Source: Heliocidaris tuberculata (lineage: Eukaryota; Echinodermata; Echinoidea; Camarodonta; Echinometridae). Taken from it: DNA of 64,000 bases. A program made the translations under genes and the position numbers. The stretch spans positions 29,572,592 through 29,636,591 of the forward strand of contig CM046848.1 in NCBI GenBank assembly GCA_025618425.1, written 5' to 3'. The notes under the pieces were generated by a model that was not told the origin of the DNA, searched no databases, and was given only the letters and a program-made list of their open reading frames with translations. This document shows, piece by piece, positions 46,101-54,818 of this stretch (the stretch's first letter is position 1; the number at the start of each line of letters is the position of its first letter).

Positions 46101-48822
46101 AGTCTACTTTTGTTTTTATAACACTTTTGTCGTGATCCACCTCAGAGAGGAAAAAATTTGGCTGAGAAAAACTGCCTTGTTGTTGTTGTTTCTATCGTCT
46201 TCTTCTTAGCAAAGTCATTAATATCTGAGACTGTCTCTTGAGTGGGAGAGAGTCTCCCAAAATGGCCGTGCATCTCTACTGTCTAGACAATAGTGCATTT
46301 TGGCATTATCGTAAAACATGAAACCACTCATTGACTCATTCATTCCTCACACTCGGTACTTATTTTGTCAAGTGCTTTGCCATTTGCATCCGATCCAATA
46401 ACCTCGCATTAGTGTGAGTGCATGCACACTGACAAGTAAGTGTCATGACTGAATTGAACGATTTGTTTCCCATTTTGTTTCATGATGACAATTACAGTAC
46501 TCAGTAGATCTTGTTGTTGTTGTTGATTGGTTTTAATGGCTCATGACATTCAATTGTGAATATTTACACCTATCTCAACATCATGGTAGAGTAGCCTAGG
46601 GCCCACTCACGGGACCATCACTATATGGGGCTGTGTCAATTTTGGCCTGTCACGACCTCTAAGTTGAAGAGGTATAAACACCAATATAATTGGCAAAATT
46701 TTGAGAAAATACTTCCTTCTACATTTTAGAATGATAGAATATCTAATTTCATGCCAGATCCTTCGATAGGATCTTTATAATCTTGATCAAGTGAAATTTT
46801 CAGGCTGTTTTTGGTCGGTGATCTTGCTCCTCTCCTGGACACATATGGGCAAGATATCACTCACTTGCCTATGGGAGGCAATTGCTCACGGTATGAAGGT
46901 ACAGAGTGCGAGGTTATCTCCATAAACCTCGCATAAGTGTGAGTGCCTAAGGCCTAGACTCTAGCTCTTTAATTTTTTTTCTTTTTGTAGCACTCAGCTA
47001 ACACATAGAGTCTATCACTATCAGGATCGATAAAATCAAAGCTATTTTTTACTAGATATATATCGTGTTTGAGGAAACGGTGCTGATGCACTTTCGTATC
47101 CAGCATGCATCTCCAATTTTAGAAAGTTTACACAGCAATATGCTGTAGCACACCTCTAATATTGCTTTATTCCATTCCAAATGATGAAAACCTTATTTAA
47201 ACAAACCTTATTTAAACAGATATTCTAAAGAGGGTTTTCATCATTTCGAACGGAATAAAGCAATATTCATGATATTAAGGTGTGCTTACGTGTATGTAGG
47301 ATAGATGCGGGCTGGATACGAAAGTGCATTAGCGCCGAGGAAATCACTCCTTCCATCATTAGCATGCAGAAATAAAGTGCAGTCTAAAAGTATGTCTATG
47401 AAAGGGGAATGAGGAAACCAATGGCAGTTCTGTTCATCGGACATCCAGGACATATGGCGCATAGCAATCACCGCAAAGGGACAAACAAATACACAAAGTT
47501 CACAAAGATGGCCAGTTTTTCTCCTTTTTCTCACTTCAAACCCGATGACAGTTGCTATCTCACCAGTTATTAGCACCCAATTCTGATTATTTTTCCCTTA
47601 CTTTAAAATCCCATTTAATGATGGTGTGTAGAAAGTTTCCCCTTTGGCTTTTCATTTGCCAGTTGGCGTGGTTGGACTTGGACTTGGAGACTATTGTGCT
47701 CAGGGCCGAGTGATGTCAGCCCAATAAACAGACATGACAGAATGCGTGTTGTAACGGCTGTAACGTCTAACACAATTGAAGCTCGGCCATCTCGTGAAAT
47801 AAGCCACAGGTCATCGAGTGTGTACACACACACTGCCGTGTAACTGCAAGGAGCTCGAACGCGTAGCGTTCGAGCTCCAGGTACAAATAACCGACGTCTG
47901 CATCGCCATGAGTTTGGTTAAATTCATTTGTTAGTTTTTGAAGGTAAGATGAAAATTTGTACTTACATGTCAGGATAATTACTTTATATATGCAGTAGGC
48001 TTTCAGATTTCACGATTTGACGATCATTTCGATGAAAAAAAGATAAATTTCCTCTCCGAGCCGATCTTTCCCCGTGTAGTATCGTCGATGCAAATGACTC
48101 GTATTCACGGTGCGCATGCAATTCAGCGCATGCGCATTGCGAATGCGAGTCATTTGCATCGACGATACAACACGGGGAAAGATCGGCTCGGAGAGGAAAT
48201 TTATCTTTTTTTCATCGAAATGATCGTCAAATCGTGAAATCTGAAAGCCTACTGCATATATAAAGTAATTATCCTGACATGTAAGTACAAATTTTCATCT
48301 TACCTTCAAAAACTAACAAATGAATTTAACCAAACTCATGGCGATGCAGACGTCGGTTATTTGTACCTGGAGCTCGAACGCTACGCATTCGAGCTCCCTG
48401 GAGTGTGTAACTGCCGTGTAAAGTCAATGGAGGATGTGAACCCTCATAGACATTTACACGCAATAAACTGCATGTACAAAGTGAATGCGGGGTGGCTTAT
48501 TTCACAAGAATGCCTTGAAGCTCTTCTGTGCACAGTGAATGGTGGTTTCCTAAACCACGATAATGCCGTCAAACACGATACCCCGTATGTGGGACAACGT
48601 TATGTTTGCTTACCGTTAAAACACATTTTGGACAGCTTCTCGATGTCTATCTTTGGACCTTTTAAGACATCTTCGAAAGATGAAACCCTGAGAAAGAAAT
48701 GAAGATATATAATTATAATTTATCAAAAACATTATCATGACATGAAACGGGCCTAATAACATATTATTCACAATTTTATTGAAAAAAGGAAACTCCCACC
48801 TTTCTGAGTAGGAGGCTGCCAT
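36223..48822 (-). CDS. TBC1D13: TBC1 domain family member 13, Rab GTPase-activating protein; 12 exons
   Basis: Join (minus strand, 5' to 3'): 48822-48800, 48687-48614, 45203-45163, 44522-44461, 43564-43471, 42566-42484, 41474-41315, 40319-40115, 39704-39462, 38933-38852, 37401-37344, 36291-36223. Every intron is GT..AG, every phase fits, and the sum is 1194 nt (397 residues; human protein about 400). The TBC domain accelerates GTP hydrolysis on Rab GTPases; mammalian TBC1D13 acts on Rab35 in membrane traffic. Visible catalytic features are the arginine finger I121-D124-R127 in QIDKDTRR and the glutamine finger Q225 in YVQGMN. Other family landmarks are PLNPKPDSQW, YFKDNEVLLQIDKD, RILFIYAKLNPG, ADTFFCFTNLMS and KPQFFAFRWLTL. 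The start MAASYSER is a separate short exon. It looks intact and functional. Confidence 0.95.
37119..37680. repeat. GACCAC-type repeat copies flanking TBC1D13 exon 11
   Basis: Two related blocks (about 37119-37262 and 37468-37680) share CTGCTTTAG, ACCTGTATA..AAGACCAC and TTTTCCTTGAAAA..TGT segments in the same order. Exon 11 lies between them at 37344-37401. The blocks are diverged. Confidence 0.6.
37344..37401 (-). CDS. TBC1D13: TBC1D13 exon 11 (58 nt)
   Basis: Acceptor AACCACTAG; encodes SQKNIILEGDFATNIKMLQ, matching 'REQLLEGDFTVNMRLLQ'. Donor ACAG|GTAGGT, phase 0. It is boxed in by two copies of a GACCAC-type repeat on either side. Confidence 0.93.
37771..37852. repeat. Hairpin repeat, copy 3
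   Basis: TCTGCTGAGGGCTAGGAAGG pairs imperfectly with CCGTTCTGCCTCTCAGAGGA; same design as the copies at 34399 and 35607. Confidence 0.5.
38319..38395 (+). repeat. Microsatellite-headed SINE/LINE-tail repeat, copy 1
   Basis: (AATA)n-type start, then TTATGGAGCGCAC..CAAGGACGCTCATGGCGC. Related by layout to 42335-42436 and 45247-45325. Confidence 0.4.
38852..38933 (-). CDS. TBC1D13: TBC1D13 exon 10
   Basis: Acceptor GCATTCTAG; encodes DVTRLWDSLLCDEGKPEF and CVCCAMI, matching 'DVIRIWDSLFAD' and 'LVCCAMLML'. Donor TTCT|GTAAGT, phase 2. Confidence 0.94.
39324..39441 (-). mobile_element. Fragment of the foldback MITE
   Basis: AATTCATAAGTTTCTTAT..CAAACTTTCATCC..CACTTTCACTG..TTTCTCTCAT matches the right arms of the elements at 17886-18279 and 60427-60999. 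It lies in TBC1D13 intron 9. Confidence 0.55.
39462..39704 (-). CDS. TBC1D13: TBC1D13 exon 9
   Basis: Acceptor TATCCCGCAG; encodes EHAEADTFFCFTNLMSK through KPQFFAFRWLTLWLTQEF. Donor CCAG|GTGAGG, phase 1. A foldback-MITE fragment (39324-39441) starts only about 20 bases into the next intron. Confidence 0.96.
40115..40319 (-). CDS. TBC1D13: TBC1D13 exon 8 (glutamine finger)
   Basis: Acceptor ATATTTCAG; encodes residues 180-247 with HWEVLERILFIYAKLNPG and YVQGMNEIIGPLYYAF. Donor GCGAG|GTATAC, phase 1. The ATG at its start is internal Met, and an open frame continuing upstream of the acceptor is intronic. Confidence 0.96.
41315..41474 (-). CDS. TBC1D13: TBC1D13 exon 7
   Basis: Acceptor TTGTTGTAG; encodes RRLQPDIGFFQTATDYPC through ETLRKRIEHTML and RAGITN. 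Donor AAT|GTGAGT, phase 0. Confidence 0.95.
42335..42436 (+). repeat. Microsatellite-headed SINE/LINE-tail repeat, copy 2
   Basis: (AAT)n followed by TTTATATAGCACTTTTCGAA and AAAGTGCTTTACAGTGC. The 'TTTATATAGC..CTTTTC...GTGCTTTACA' layout is widespread at the 3' ends of invertebrate SINE/LINE elements. Confidence 0.55.
42484..42566 (-). CDS. TBC1D13: TBC1D13 exon 6 (arginine-finger region)
   Basis: Acceptor TTTTTTTTTTCAAG; encodes PLNPKPDSQWSQYFKDNEVL to QIDKDT, with the IxxDxxR motif completed by exon 7. Donor ACTAG|GTATGT, phase 2. Confidence 0.95.
42595..42760. repeat. (ATT/ATC)n trinucleotide tract
   Basis: ATT and ATC triplets, low complexity, in TBC1D13 intron 5. Confidence 0.9.
42911..43132. 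repeat. (ATT)n trinucleotide tract
   Basis: Over 70 ATT-type triplets with occasional ATC and GTT. The poly-Ile, poly-Leu and other frames over it are repeat translations. Confidence 0.95.
43471..43564 (-). CDS. TBC1D13: TBC1D13 exon 5
   Basis: Acceptor ACTCTAG; encodes QLYNDFLEEMIIQPG through DVTMEDH, matching 'REMIIQPG..' and 'DVTFEDHPLNP'. Donor CAT|GTAAGA, phase 0. Confidence 0.94.
44461..44522 (-). CDS. TBC1D13: TBC1D13 exon 4
   Basis: Acceptor TTAAACAG; encodes ILLNYLPPVKSEWPNSLGKQ. Donor CAGAG|GTATGT, phase 2. Confidence 0.93.
45163..45203 (-). CDS. TBC1D13: TBC1D13 exon 3 (41 nt)
   Basis: Acceptor TATTCAG; encodes GVPDSAGMRSICWK, the entry of the TBC domain ('GIP..gGLR.lCWK'). Donor AAA|GTATGT, phase 0. 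The intron before it (45204-48613) hosts most of the gene's transposons. Confidence 0.9.
45247..45325 (+). repeat. Microsatellite-headed SINE/LINE-tail repeat, copy 3
   Basis: (ATA)n, then TTTATATAGCACATTTTCCT and AAATGTGCTTTACAATTA; same layout as 42335-42436. Confidence 0.55.
45869..46280. mobile_element. MITE with about 38-bp terminal inverted repeats
   Basis: Left end AGTAGAGGTGCATGGCCA and GGGAGACTCT; right end is the inverted AGAGTCTCCC and TGGCCGTGCATCTCTACT. No coding frame; in TBC1D13 intron 2. Confidence 0.75.
46632..46947 (+). repeat. Dispersed repeat B, copy 1
   Basis: Its reverse complement matches 58179-58495: TTTTGAGAAAATACTTCCTT, CTTGATCAAGTGAAATTTTC, GGCAATTGCTCACGGTATGA and CGCATAAGTGTGAGTGCC occur in both in the same order. 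Intronic here. Confidence 0.8.
47078..47338. mobile_element. MITE ending GGTGCTGATGCACTTTCG
   Basis: Left end TGATGCACTTTCGTATCCAG pairs with right end CTGGATACGAAAGTGCATTA. An inner pair joins TTGCTTTATTCC/ATGATGAAAACC with GGTTTTCATCAT/GGAATAAAGCAA. The terminal motif recurs alone at 58089-58112. Confidence 0.7.
47851..48396. mobile_element. 546-bp near-perfect palindrome (foldback element)
   Basis: Arms of about 265 bp (47851-48117 and 48128-48396) are almost exact reverse complements around a loop of roughly 10 bp. Each arm ends in its own small inverted repeat (GAGCTCGAACGC..GCGTTCGAGCTC). A 12-bp direct repeat ACTGCCGTGTAA occurs close outside each end (47832-47843 and 48410-48421). 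No coding capacity. It lies in TBC1D13 intron 2, close to exon 2. Confidence 0.9.
48614..48687 (-). CDS. TBC1D13: TBC1D13 exon 2
   Basis: Acceptor TTTCTCAG; encodes VSSFEDVLKGPKIDIEKLSK and MCFN, matching the human 'FQDVLKEPSIALEKLREL' region. Donor AACG|GTAAGC, phase 1. Confidence 0.92.
48800..48822 (-). CDS. TBC1D13: TBC1D13 exon 1 (start)
   Basis: Encodes MAASYSE plus two bases of an Arg codon; context CAAGATGG has A at -3 and G at +4 region. Donor AAAG|GTGGGA, phase 2. Confidence 0.8.
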
Positions 48823-48829
48823 CTTGAAA

Positions 48830-50050
48830 TTCAAGACGATTAGCAAAAAATCTAGAATGAGAACCAATAATAAAATAAATTGAGCATTAGTGAATCGTAA
48901 AATATTATAGAAAATTACAATAAAATATTTAAAATGTTTATTTACATTTTAAAATGTTTATTGAGTTTTAAGTAGATCTAAATTTTTAGTTTTTATCTCC
49001 TTTTTTTGGTGGTCGCATGATACCTTCTGCTAACTTCAATATTTAGCCAATTTAATAATTGGCTATATGTGTAAGGGGGGGGGGGGTGGATGGGCGTGGT
49101 TACAGGTCTACCGAGATCGTCATCGATGGTCTTGGCAAGGAGGTTCGAACAGATGGAGTCTCAACTAAAGATAAATTAATGCAAACGCCTGGCAGATTAT
49201 AAAGGATGTATAATTGAATTAACTGCCAGTTGATTCCTTTTTGACGTCGATGTCTGATGCCGTCAAAGTAAACGGGAAAGTTTTAGAGATGTTTTGACAT
49301 ATGAATGTTTACGATGCGCATGCAGTTACATTCATATCGGCAAACACAGAAAGTGAATGTGCAGTTTTAATGTAAATAATTTTGATTTCGTTCTGAAATT
49401 CCCCTGCCACAGGATGAACAATTTTTTTGAGATATTACGGCCTTAAAAGTGTCACAAATGTAAGTCTTTAAAGGTCATGTAAAGTTTTGGTAAGCCCTCA
49501 AAAACTGTTCGTCAGATTTCTTCAGTTTTTGTTGATAAATAGCAAGATACTAGCAATACTAAGACACTGTGAAGATTTCGCCTCCTAAAGTTAGTAAACA
49601 AATAAGAGGCAAAAACTAATTTATGTGCCGGGACAGGCACGTAAAATCCCAACAAAGGCAGCATGTGCTATACACCGTACACACACGTGTAAAACCAATG
49701 ATAGCTACACACAGTGCACACACGCTGTCTCTTTGCGAAGCCCCAAGATTGCTGTGCGGGGAGCCGTCGGGGTGGAAGGGTCCTAGCATAATGGCAGTGA
49801 TCAAGCATTCTTTACAGATATTTACACTGAAATTCACTAGAAATCATAGATGGAATACCAATGATCTCTTACAGACATCTTTTGATACAGGGAGAACAAC
49901 ATGAGACTATATTTAACATGTTCAAGTTCTTTCCAATTTCCTTTTTGCTACCAATACTCTACATGAGCTTTAAGCACAATTTTAACACCTCAGTTCAGCT
50001 TAATCCCGATTATTAGATTTCATATATACTATCATGAAAGATGGCTCTAT
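48830..50050. other. Upstream region of TBC1D13
   Basis: Non-coding sequence 5' of TBC1D13 that must include its promoter and 5' UTR; no TATA box is convincing. Includes a G13 run at 49077-49087 and a more GC-balanced patch at 49620-49800 of unknown role. Confidence 0.4.
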
Positions 50051-50059
50051 ATATTGGGA

Positions 50060-50209
50060 GTTAATGATGGCAAAGTTACCGTTAATGGTAAGTTTTAAAT
50101 AACGGGGCCCAGTGGCGTAGCTAGGATTTTTTACAAGGGGGGGCAAATTCTGCTTGAAGGGAGACCCGTACATTTTTCTTCTCGCCAGCGCTCCAAAAAA
50201 AGTTGCTCT

Positions 50210-50243
<34 letters not shown>

Positions 50244-50383
50244 GTTATCAGATATTTTCCTCCATAATTCTCTGACAAGCATTAAAAAAAAAAATCTAAA
50301 AAAAAAAAATCAAGGAAAAGTTGTCAGAGGGGGGCACTCTCCCCCCCCCCCCCTCCCTCAGCTATGCTAGTGACGGGGCCCTG
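50060..50383. mobile_element. Remnant of the GGCCCCGTT MITE, split by a later insertion
   Basis: GATGGCAAAGTTACCGTTAA and GGTAAGTTTTAAATAACGGG match the right half of the 28871-29027 MITE. The final ACGGGGCC of the element is where the hAT-like element at 50110-50372 inserted, and that octamer is now duplicated on its far side. The left half is missing. Confidence 0.75.
50110..50372 (+). mobile_element. hAT-like non-autonomous element with 8-bp TSD
   Basis: Begins CAGTGGCGTAGCTAGG and ends CAGCTATGCTAGTG (imperfect inverted ends). ACGGGGCC flanks it exactly on both sides (50102-50109 and 50373-50380). The 8-bp duplication and CAG..TG ends are hAT hallmarks. Inside are a G32 run, A-runs and CCTCCATAATTCTCTGA, shared with 50684-50908. 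No transposase. Confidence 0.85.
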
Positions 50384-50683
50384 GTATTTTTGCTAAATAT
50401 GTTCGCTTGAATTCGAACCTTGTTATATCATTCATGTGCACTTTTTCGAAGTTACATTTGGGTCTGCGAAAACTAATTATCATTATAACAGAATATCCTC
50501 CATTGTATGTATCCATGGTTATGCAATAAAACAGAATTTGATTTGTTTCCTCGTTTGGAAGAAAGTTTTCGGAGAGCGCATACTTTGTTGTGGCGGCATC
50601 GAAGCTCGCTTCAAAGAAAAGCTGTCTGTAATTATGACCCCATCTGTTTGAACCTTCTTGGTCGTGGAGTTGGCCTCCCCATC

Positions 50684-50908
50684 TAGGCGTTAGCCAGGGG
50701 GCACGTAAGGGGCCAGGCCCCACCCCCCCCCCCGTTCATCCGCAAAAGAAAAATAGAGTAAAAAATCCAGTTCCCCTCCATAATTCTCTGAAAAGCAAAA
50801 AAAAAAAAAAAGGGGGGGGCGCAATAAAAAATAGGGGGGCACAGTGCATACTTTTTTCCAAGGGGGGGCACGGGCCTGGTGTGCCCTCCCCCCTAAATCC
50901 GCCACTGG
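50684..50908 (-). mobile_element. hAT-like non-autonomous element, reverse orientation
   Basis: Right end AATCCGCCACTG is the reverse complement of CAGTGGCGGATT. The left end is CTAGGCGTTAGCCAGGGGG. Inside, CCTCCATAATTCTCTGAAAA is shared with 50110-50372 and GTGCATACTTTTTTCCAAG with 61193-61495. No exact 8-bp duplication seen. Confidence 0.65.
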
Positions 50909-51420
50909 CATGAGTCATTGTAAAGTTGCTAGATTTAAAAAAAAAAAAAAAGCAGCATAGGCGATAGGCTTACGAGGTGGGGGCTGCAGCTCCCGAAAAT
51001 TTTAAGCTCCGCGATATTCGATGGCAACCGCCATATTCGGGCACCAAATGTGTGATTTCTGTATACATTTTCACTATACAAAAAGTGTCAAAATTTTTGT
51101 TCGTTTGCTCGCTTCGCTATTTAGAAACTAGAAAGTTGATATTCGGGAAAAGCTTATAGTCCCCTAACAAAATATAATGCCTGTACGCATAGCTATATAC
51201 ATGTATTATTACTTGTAAATTATGAATAGATGGGTGGAAGGAGTATCAGACGACTTCCCACCACAACTTCCAGAAGGATTTTTCTCTGGATCGTCATCGG
51301 TTTGGATGTTTTTTGCCCCCCCCCCCCCTCCCTCTTCATCAAAAAGTATGTCTACGCCATGTGGGCCTCCAAGTGCGATCGAGAAGGGTGTCTGGGAGGT
51401 TGATGCATCATCGATCATCA

Positions 51421-51672
51421 TCATCTTCTTCTTCTTCTTCTTCTTCTTCTTCTTCTTCTTCTTCTTCTTCTTCTTCTTCTTCTTCTTCTTCTTCTTCTTC
51501 TTCTTCTTCTTCTTCTTCTTCTTCTTCTTCTTCTTCTTCTTCTTCTTCTTCTTCTTCTTTCTTCTTCTTCTTCTTCTTCTTCTTTTTCTTTCTTTCTTTC
51601 TTTCTTTCCTTTCTTTCTTTCTTTCTTTCTCCCTCTCTCTCTCTCCCCCCCCCTCTCTCTCTCTCTCTCTAT
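51421..51672. repeat. (TTC)n, (TTTC)n and (CT)n compound microsatellite
   Basis: Over 50 TTC triplets (51424-51590), then TTTC units, then CT. The poly-Phe, poly-Ser and poly-Arg frames are artefacts. Confidence 0.97.
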
Positions 51673-51725
51673 CCCATCTCTCTTGAAATCTCTCTGTGCT
51701 AAGGTCATAACTCCAAATATTAGCA

Positions 51726-53119
51726 GATTGGGAAATATCGAACAGACCTTGAATTGCTGGCGTTCAAGATCATTATCCCTTATAGGGAAGATAACTGTTG
51801 TGAAAACTCTTGTATTGCCCAAACTGTTGTTCTTATTTACTACTCTGTGTATTCATATTCCTGAAAAGTTTTTTAAAAAGCTTGAATATTCCTTTTTTAA
51901 ATTCATTTGGTCAGGCGGCAATGATAGGATAAAACGAAAATTTTTGTACAATGAATATGATCAATGTGGCTTGAAAATGTTAGATATCAGATCATTTGCC
52001 CTGGCTCAAAAGTTGGTTTGGTCAAAACACATGCTGAATGAAGATTTTAAAAGTGATTGGAAACAAATTGAAATGAAAAGTCTCACTGAATTCCATACAG
52101 ACCCTTTCATTTTATTTAGAGCAAGTGCTCCTGACAATCTTTTAAAGAATGTAAATTTCCAGCTGGGTGAAACCATTAAGGTCTGGTATGTGTTTAGAAG
52201 TAGATTGTTGGCCAACATGAATTTAAGAGAGATGCACAAAATGGATGTGTTGTGGTTTAATAAGAATATTTGTTTGAAAACAAAGAAATATTTCTACTAT
52301 TCGGAGTGGTATGATAAAGGTATTATAACAGTACAGGATTTGATGTTTAATGGTAATCGCTTTAAGGAGTTTTTTGAATTGGTATCGGAATTTAATATTT
52401 CAATTCGTGATAGAAGGAAGTATTCTTTCCTTATCAAGTCTATCCCTTTGTTTGGAACGTGGTCCAATGATTCAAGGGACCCATATGATTTAGTGGTTAG
52501 TAAGTTATTCAGTTGTAATAGTCTATCTAAATTTTCTTATTCAATCTTTAAGGACCAACTGTTACCCAAGGATAGAAGCAGAAAGTGGAATGACATTTTT
52601 GGTATAGATTTAAATGATGAAGAATGGATGTTGGTCCATAGGAATAATCTTAAGTGCACAATTGAAACCCAACTAAGGTCTTTTTATGTTAAAACTTTCC
52701 ATAAGGCTATAGCCACTAATGATTTTCTGCATAAAATTAAGAGGTCTGACACTGAATTATGCAGTCTTTGTAATCAATTAAATGACTCTATTCAGCATTT
52801 TATGGTTGAATGTGTAGTTGTAAATCCTCTTTGGAAATGTTTGGAAAAATTTTTGAGTTCAAAATTAGGGACACGGATACAACTCTCATCCTTTCAAAGA
52901 CTTTTCGGGTGTAACAAAGACCAACAAAATTGTTTATGTATAAATTTCTTTCTTTTGTGCACACGTTTTTATATTTATCGCTGTAAGTTCAGAAAGGAAA
53001 GACCTAACTTTCAATCTGCTTTGTCATTTTTTAAGATTAAATATAAATCAGAATACCTGATAGCTCTCAAGAATAATAAGATGAGACAACACTTTCAAAA
53101 GTTTGTATTTGATATATGA
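51726..53119 (+). pseudogene. C-terminal part of LINE ORF2 (reverse transcriptase tail)
   Basis: The long frame runs on upstream to 51683 only by chance through the flanking sequence. Inside the element, NCWRSRSLSLIGKITVVKTL, FIWSGG and CGLKMLDI match the region just after the reverse transcriptase core of L1/Tx1 elements ('W..R.LSL.GRi..iK..vLPkl', 'FiW', 'GGL..pd'). Near the C-terminus CSLCNQLNDSIQHFMVEC (52760-52813) is a C-x2-C-x8-H-x4-C knuckle common to these ORF2 proteins. The frame is intact over about 460 codons, so the insertion is fairly young, but the N-terminal catalytic domains are missing. Confidence 0.85.
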
Positions 53120-53575
53120 TGCAAGAGTCTGTATTTTTCCTGTAAGCCATGACCTGAGTACTCATCCTAAAATCCTATTTTTATACCCAGTATACCATGT
53201 ATACAGCAAAAGCATTATTCATGTTACATGCACTTAATACACTGTTGCAATCTGGCCTGCGGGCGATTCCCGCGGGTCAGGATATAGTATGGTTCAGATT
53301 CTGAGCGATTTTATTTTGGGAGCGGTCTCCGGGTGCGCGATGTCCCACTGCTGCTGCCGGGCTGGGGGATGGCGTGGCCCGGGTTTGTACGGGCGAGGAA
53401 AGATTTTTTCCTCGCCCGTACAGGTTCGGGTCGCGCCGTCTCTCGGCCTGGCGGCGGTGGTGGGATGTCGCGCATTTGGGGATTGCTCTTGGAGTGGAGT
53501 CGTTCAGAATCTGAACTAGATATAGTATTGAGATATAGGGCCTACATGTACTTTGTTCAGTGACCGTACCTCTTA

Positions 53576-53614
53576 TTTGTTTTGTTTTGTTTTGTTTTGT
53601 TTTGTTTTGTTTTG

Positions 53615-53640
<26 letters not shown>
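53576..53640 (+). repeat. (TTTTG)n in the LINE 3' UTR
   Basis: About 13 pentamer units within the 3' UTR of the LINE. Confidence 0.95.
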
Positions 53641-53645
<5 letters not shown>

Positions 53646-53779
53646 GTTTTTTCTTTTCTTTTGTTTTTTCTTTTATTATGTTCATATTTATTTTTTTGTA
53701 CATATGTTATCCATTGTTTCTACTTTCAATAAAAACATAAATAAAAAAAAAAAAAAAAAAAAATTCCAAATATTAGCCT

Positions 53780-54600
53780 GCTCGGCGAGTTTTTAGCCAA
53801 TTTCGCCCGGGCACCGCTGGTTTTTAGAGCATCGATATATATATATATATAGGTCGCCGCTGAAGTATTAGCGAGGAGTTAAAATTCTGGCGGCGCCTGC
53901 CATGCCCACTTTTTACTCGCCGCCCAAAATACGCTCCGATGTGGGGGGAGGGGGGGGGGGGGGGGGGGGGGTGTCCAGCGTCTATAGTCTATATATATAT
54001 ATATAGGCCCAGCGTCCAATCTCCCTTCATTTATGTCGTTGAGTTGGATACCTTCTTTACCCTAGCTGTTATAACAGAATATAATGTGGGTACAACTATA
54101 ATTTTCCATTGAAAACTTAATCATGAAAATATAACAACAACAACAAAAACACAAAACAAAGCAAAAGAAAAGAAAACGAACATTTTCACTTTCTACAAAA
54201 TGGAAACGATGTAAATCTAATTTTTTTCATTCAGGGTATCTGCTCCTCGCTAAAATATCGTGAGCTGCTCCATGGTAACAAATTCTGGCCGGAACTTATA
54301 ACGGTCTGACATTTTGCTTTACAAAATGATCTACGGCCTATATTTTTATTCATCATTAACTTGAAGAAGAAGAAGGAAAAAAAATACAGGTGGGAGGAAT
54401 AGGCCTACCCTCTTTGAATGGTTGGAGGGGCTCCAGCTGGGGCAATAGCTTTGGAAGAGATGCCAAAAGGGTATATTTGCCGAGTATATAAAATGAAAAA
54501 CATTTATCTTTGAGAAAGCAGAACTTGACGATGGGAGCAAAGATAAAAGTATATAAAACATTTCTGAACAAATCGTTTGGTTGTAAACATTCTCAGTCAT
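53780..54600. other. Spacer with G-run and short (TA)n tracts
   Basis: Two (TA)n runs (53837-53850, 53993-54004) flank a G-rich tract with G21 at 53951-53971. No exon recognised. Confidence 0.5.
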
Positions 54601-54608
54601 ATTCTTCA

Positions 54609-54818
54609 CTCTAAAAACTAAAGAGGGTTAATCACCATTTAAAATGGCCGAGGGGTGACCACTTTTTCAAAATGGCAGATTAACTCTTTTAACCTGCTGC
54701 AATGGCTCCAGTCTACGTAGTGTTGCATCCAGCATGTTAAAAGTGTTAATTTACCATTTTGAAAAAGTGGTCACCCCCCCCCTTTAAATGGTGATTAAAC
54801 ACTTAATAGGTTTTAGAG
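54609..54818. mobile_element. 210-bp foldback MITE
   Basis: Left end CTCTAAAAACTAAAGAGGG and TTAATCACCATTTAAA pairs with right end TTTAAATGGTGATTAA and AGGTTTTAGAG. An inner pair is GTGACCACTTTTTCAAAATGG / CCATTTTGAAAAAGTGGTCAC. Confidence 0.8.

Larger units (their letters stand above)
51725..53764 (+). mobile_element. 5'-truncated L1/Tx1-type LINE with poly-A and TSD
   Basis: The body opens in the C-terminal part of a LINE ORF2, continues through its stop at 53117-53119, a 3' UTR containing (TTTTG)n, and an A-rich tail at 53731-53763. TCCAAATATTAGC occurs directly before the body (51712-51724) and directly after the tail (53765-53777), a 13-bp target-site duplication. Endonuclease and most of the reverse transcriptase are absent, so it is a dead-on-arrival copy. 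Confidence 0.85.

Noticed and set aside
48361..48702. 113-codon plus-strand frame
   Set aside because: It begins in the end of the 546-bp palindrome and runs antisense over TBC1D13 exon 2; no family resemblance.
51222..51822. Frames rich in Phe, Ser or Arg (up to 154 codons)
   Set aside because: They read through (TTC)n and (CT)n microsatellite sequence in different frames and strands.
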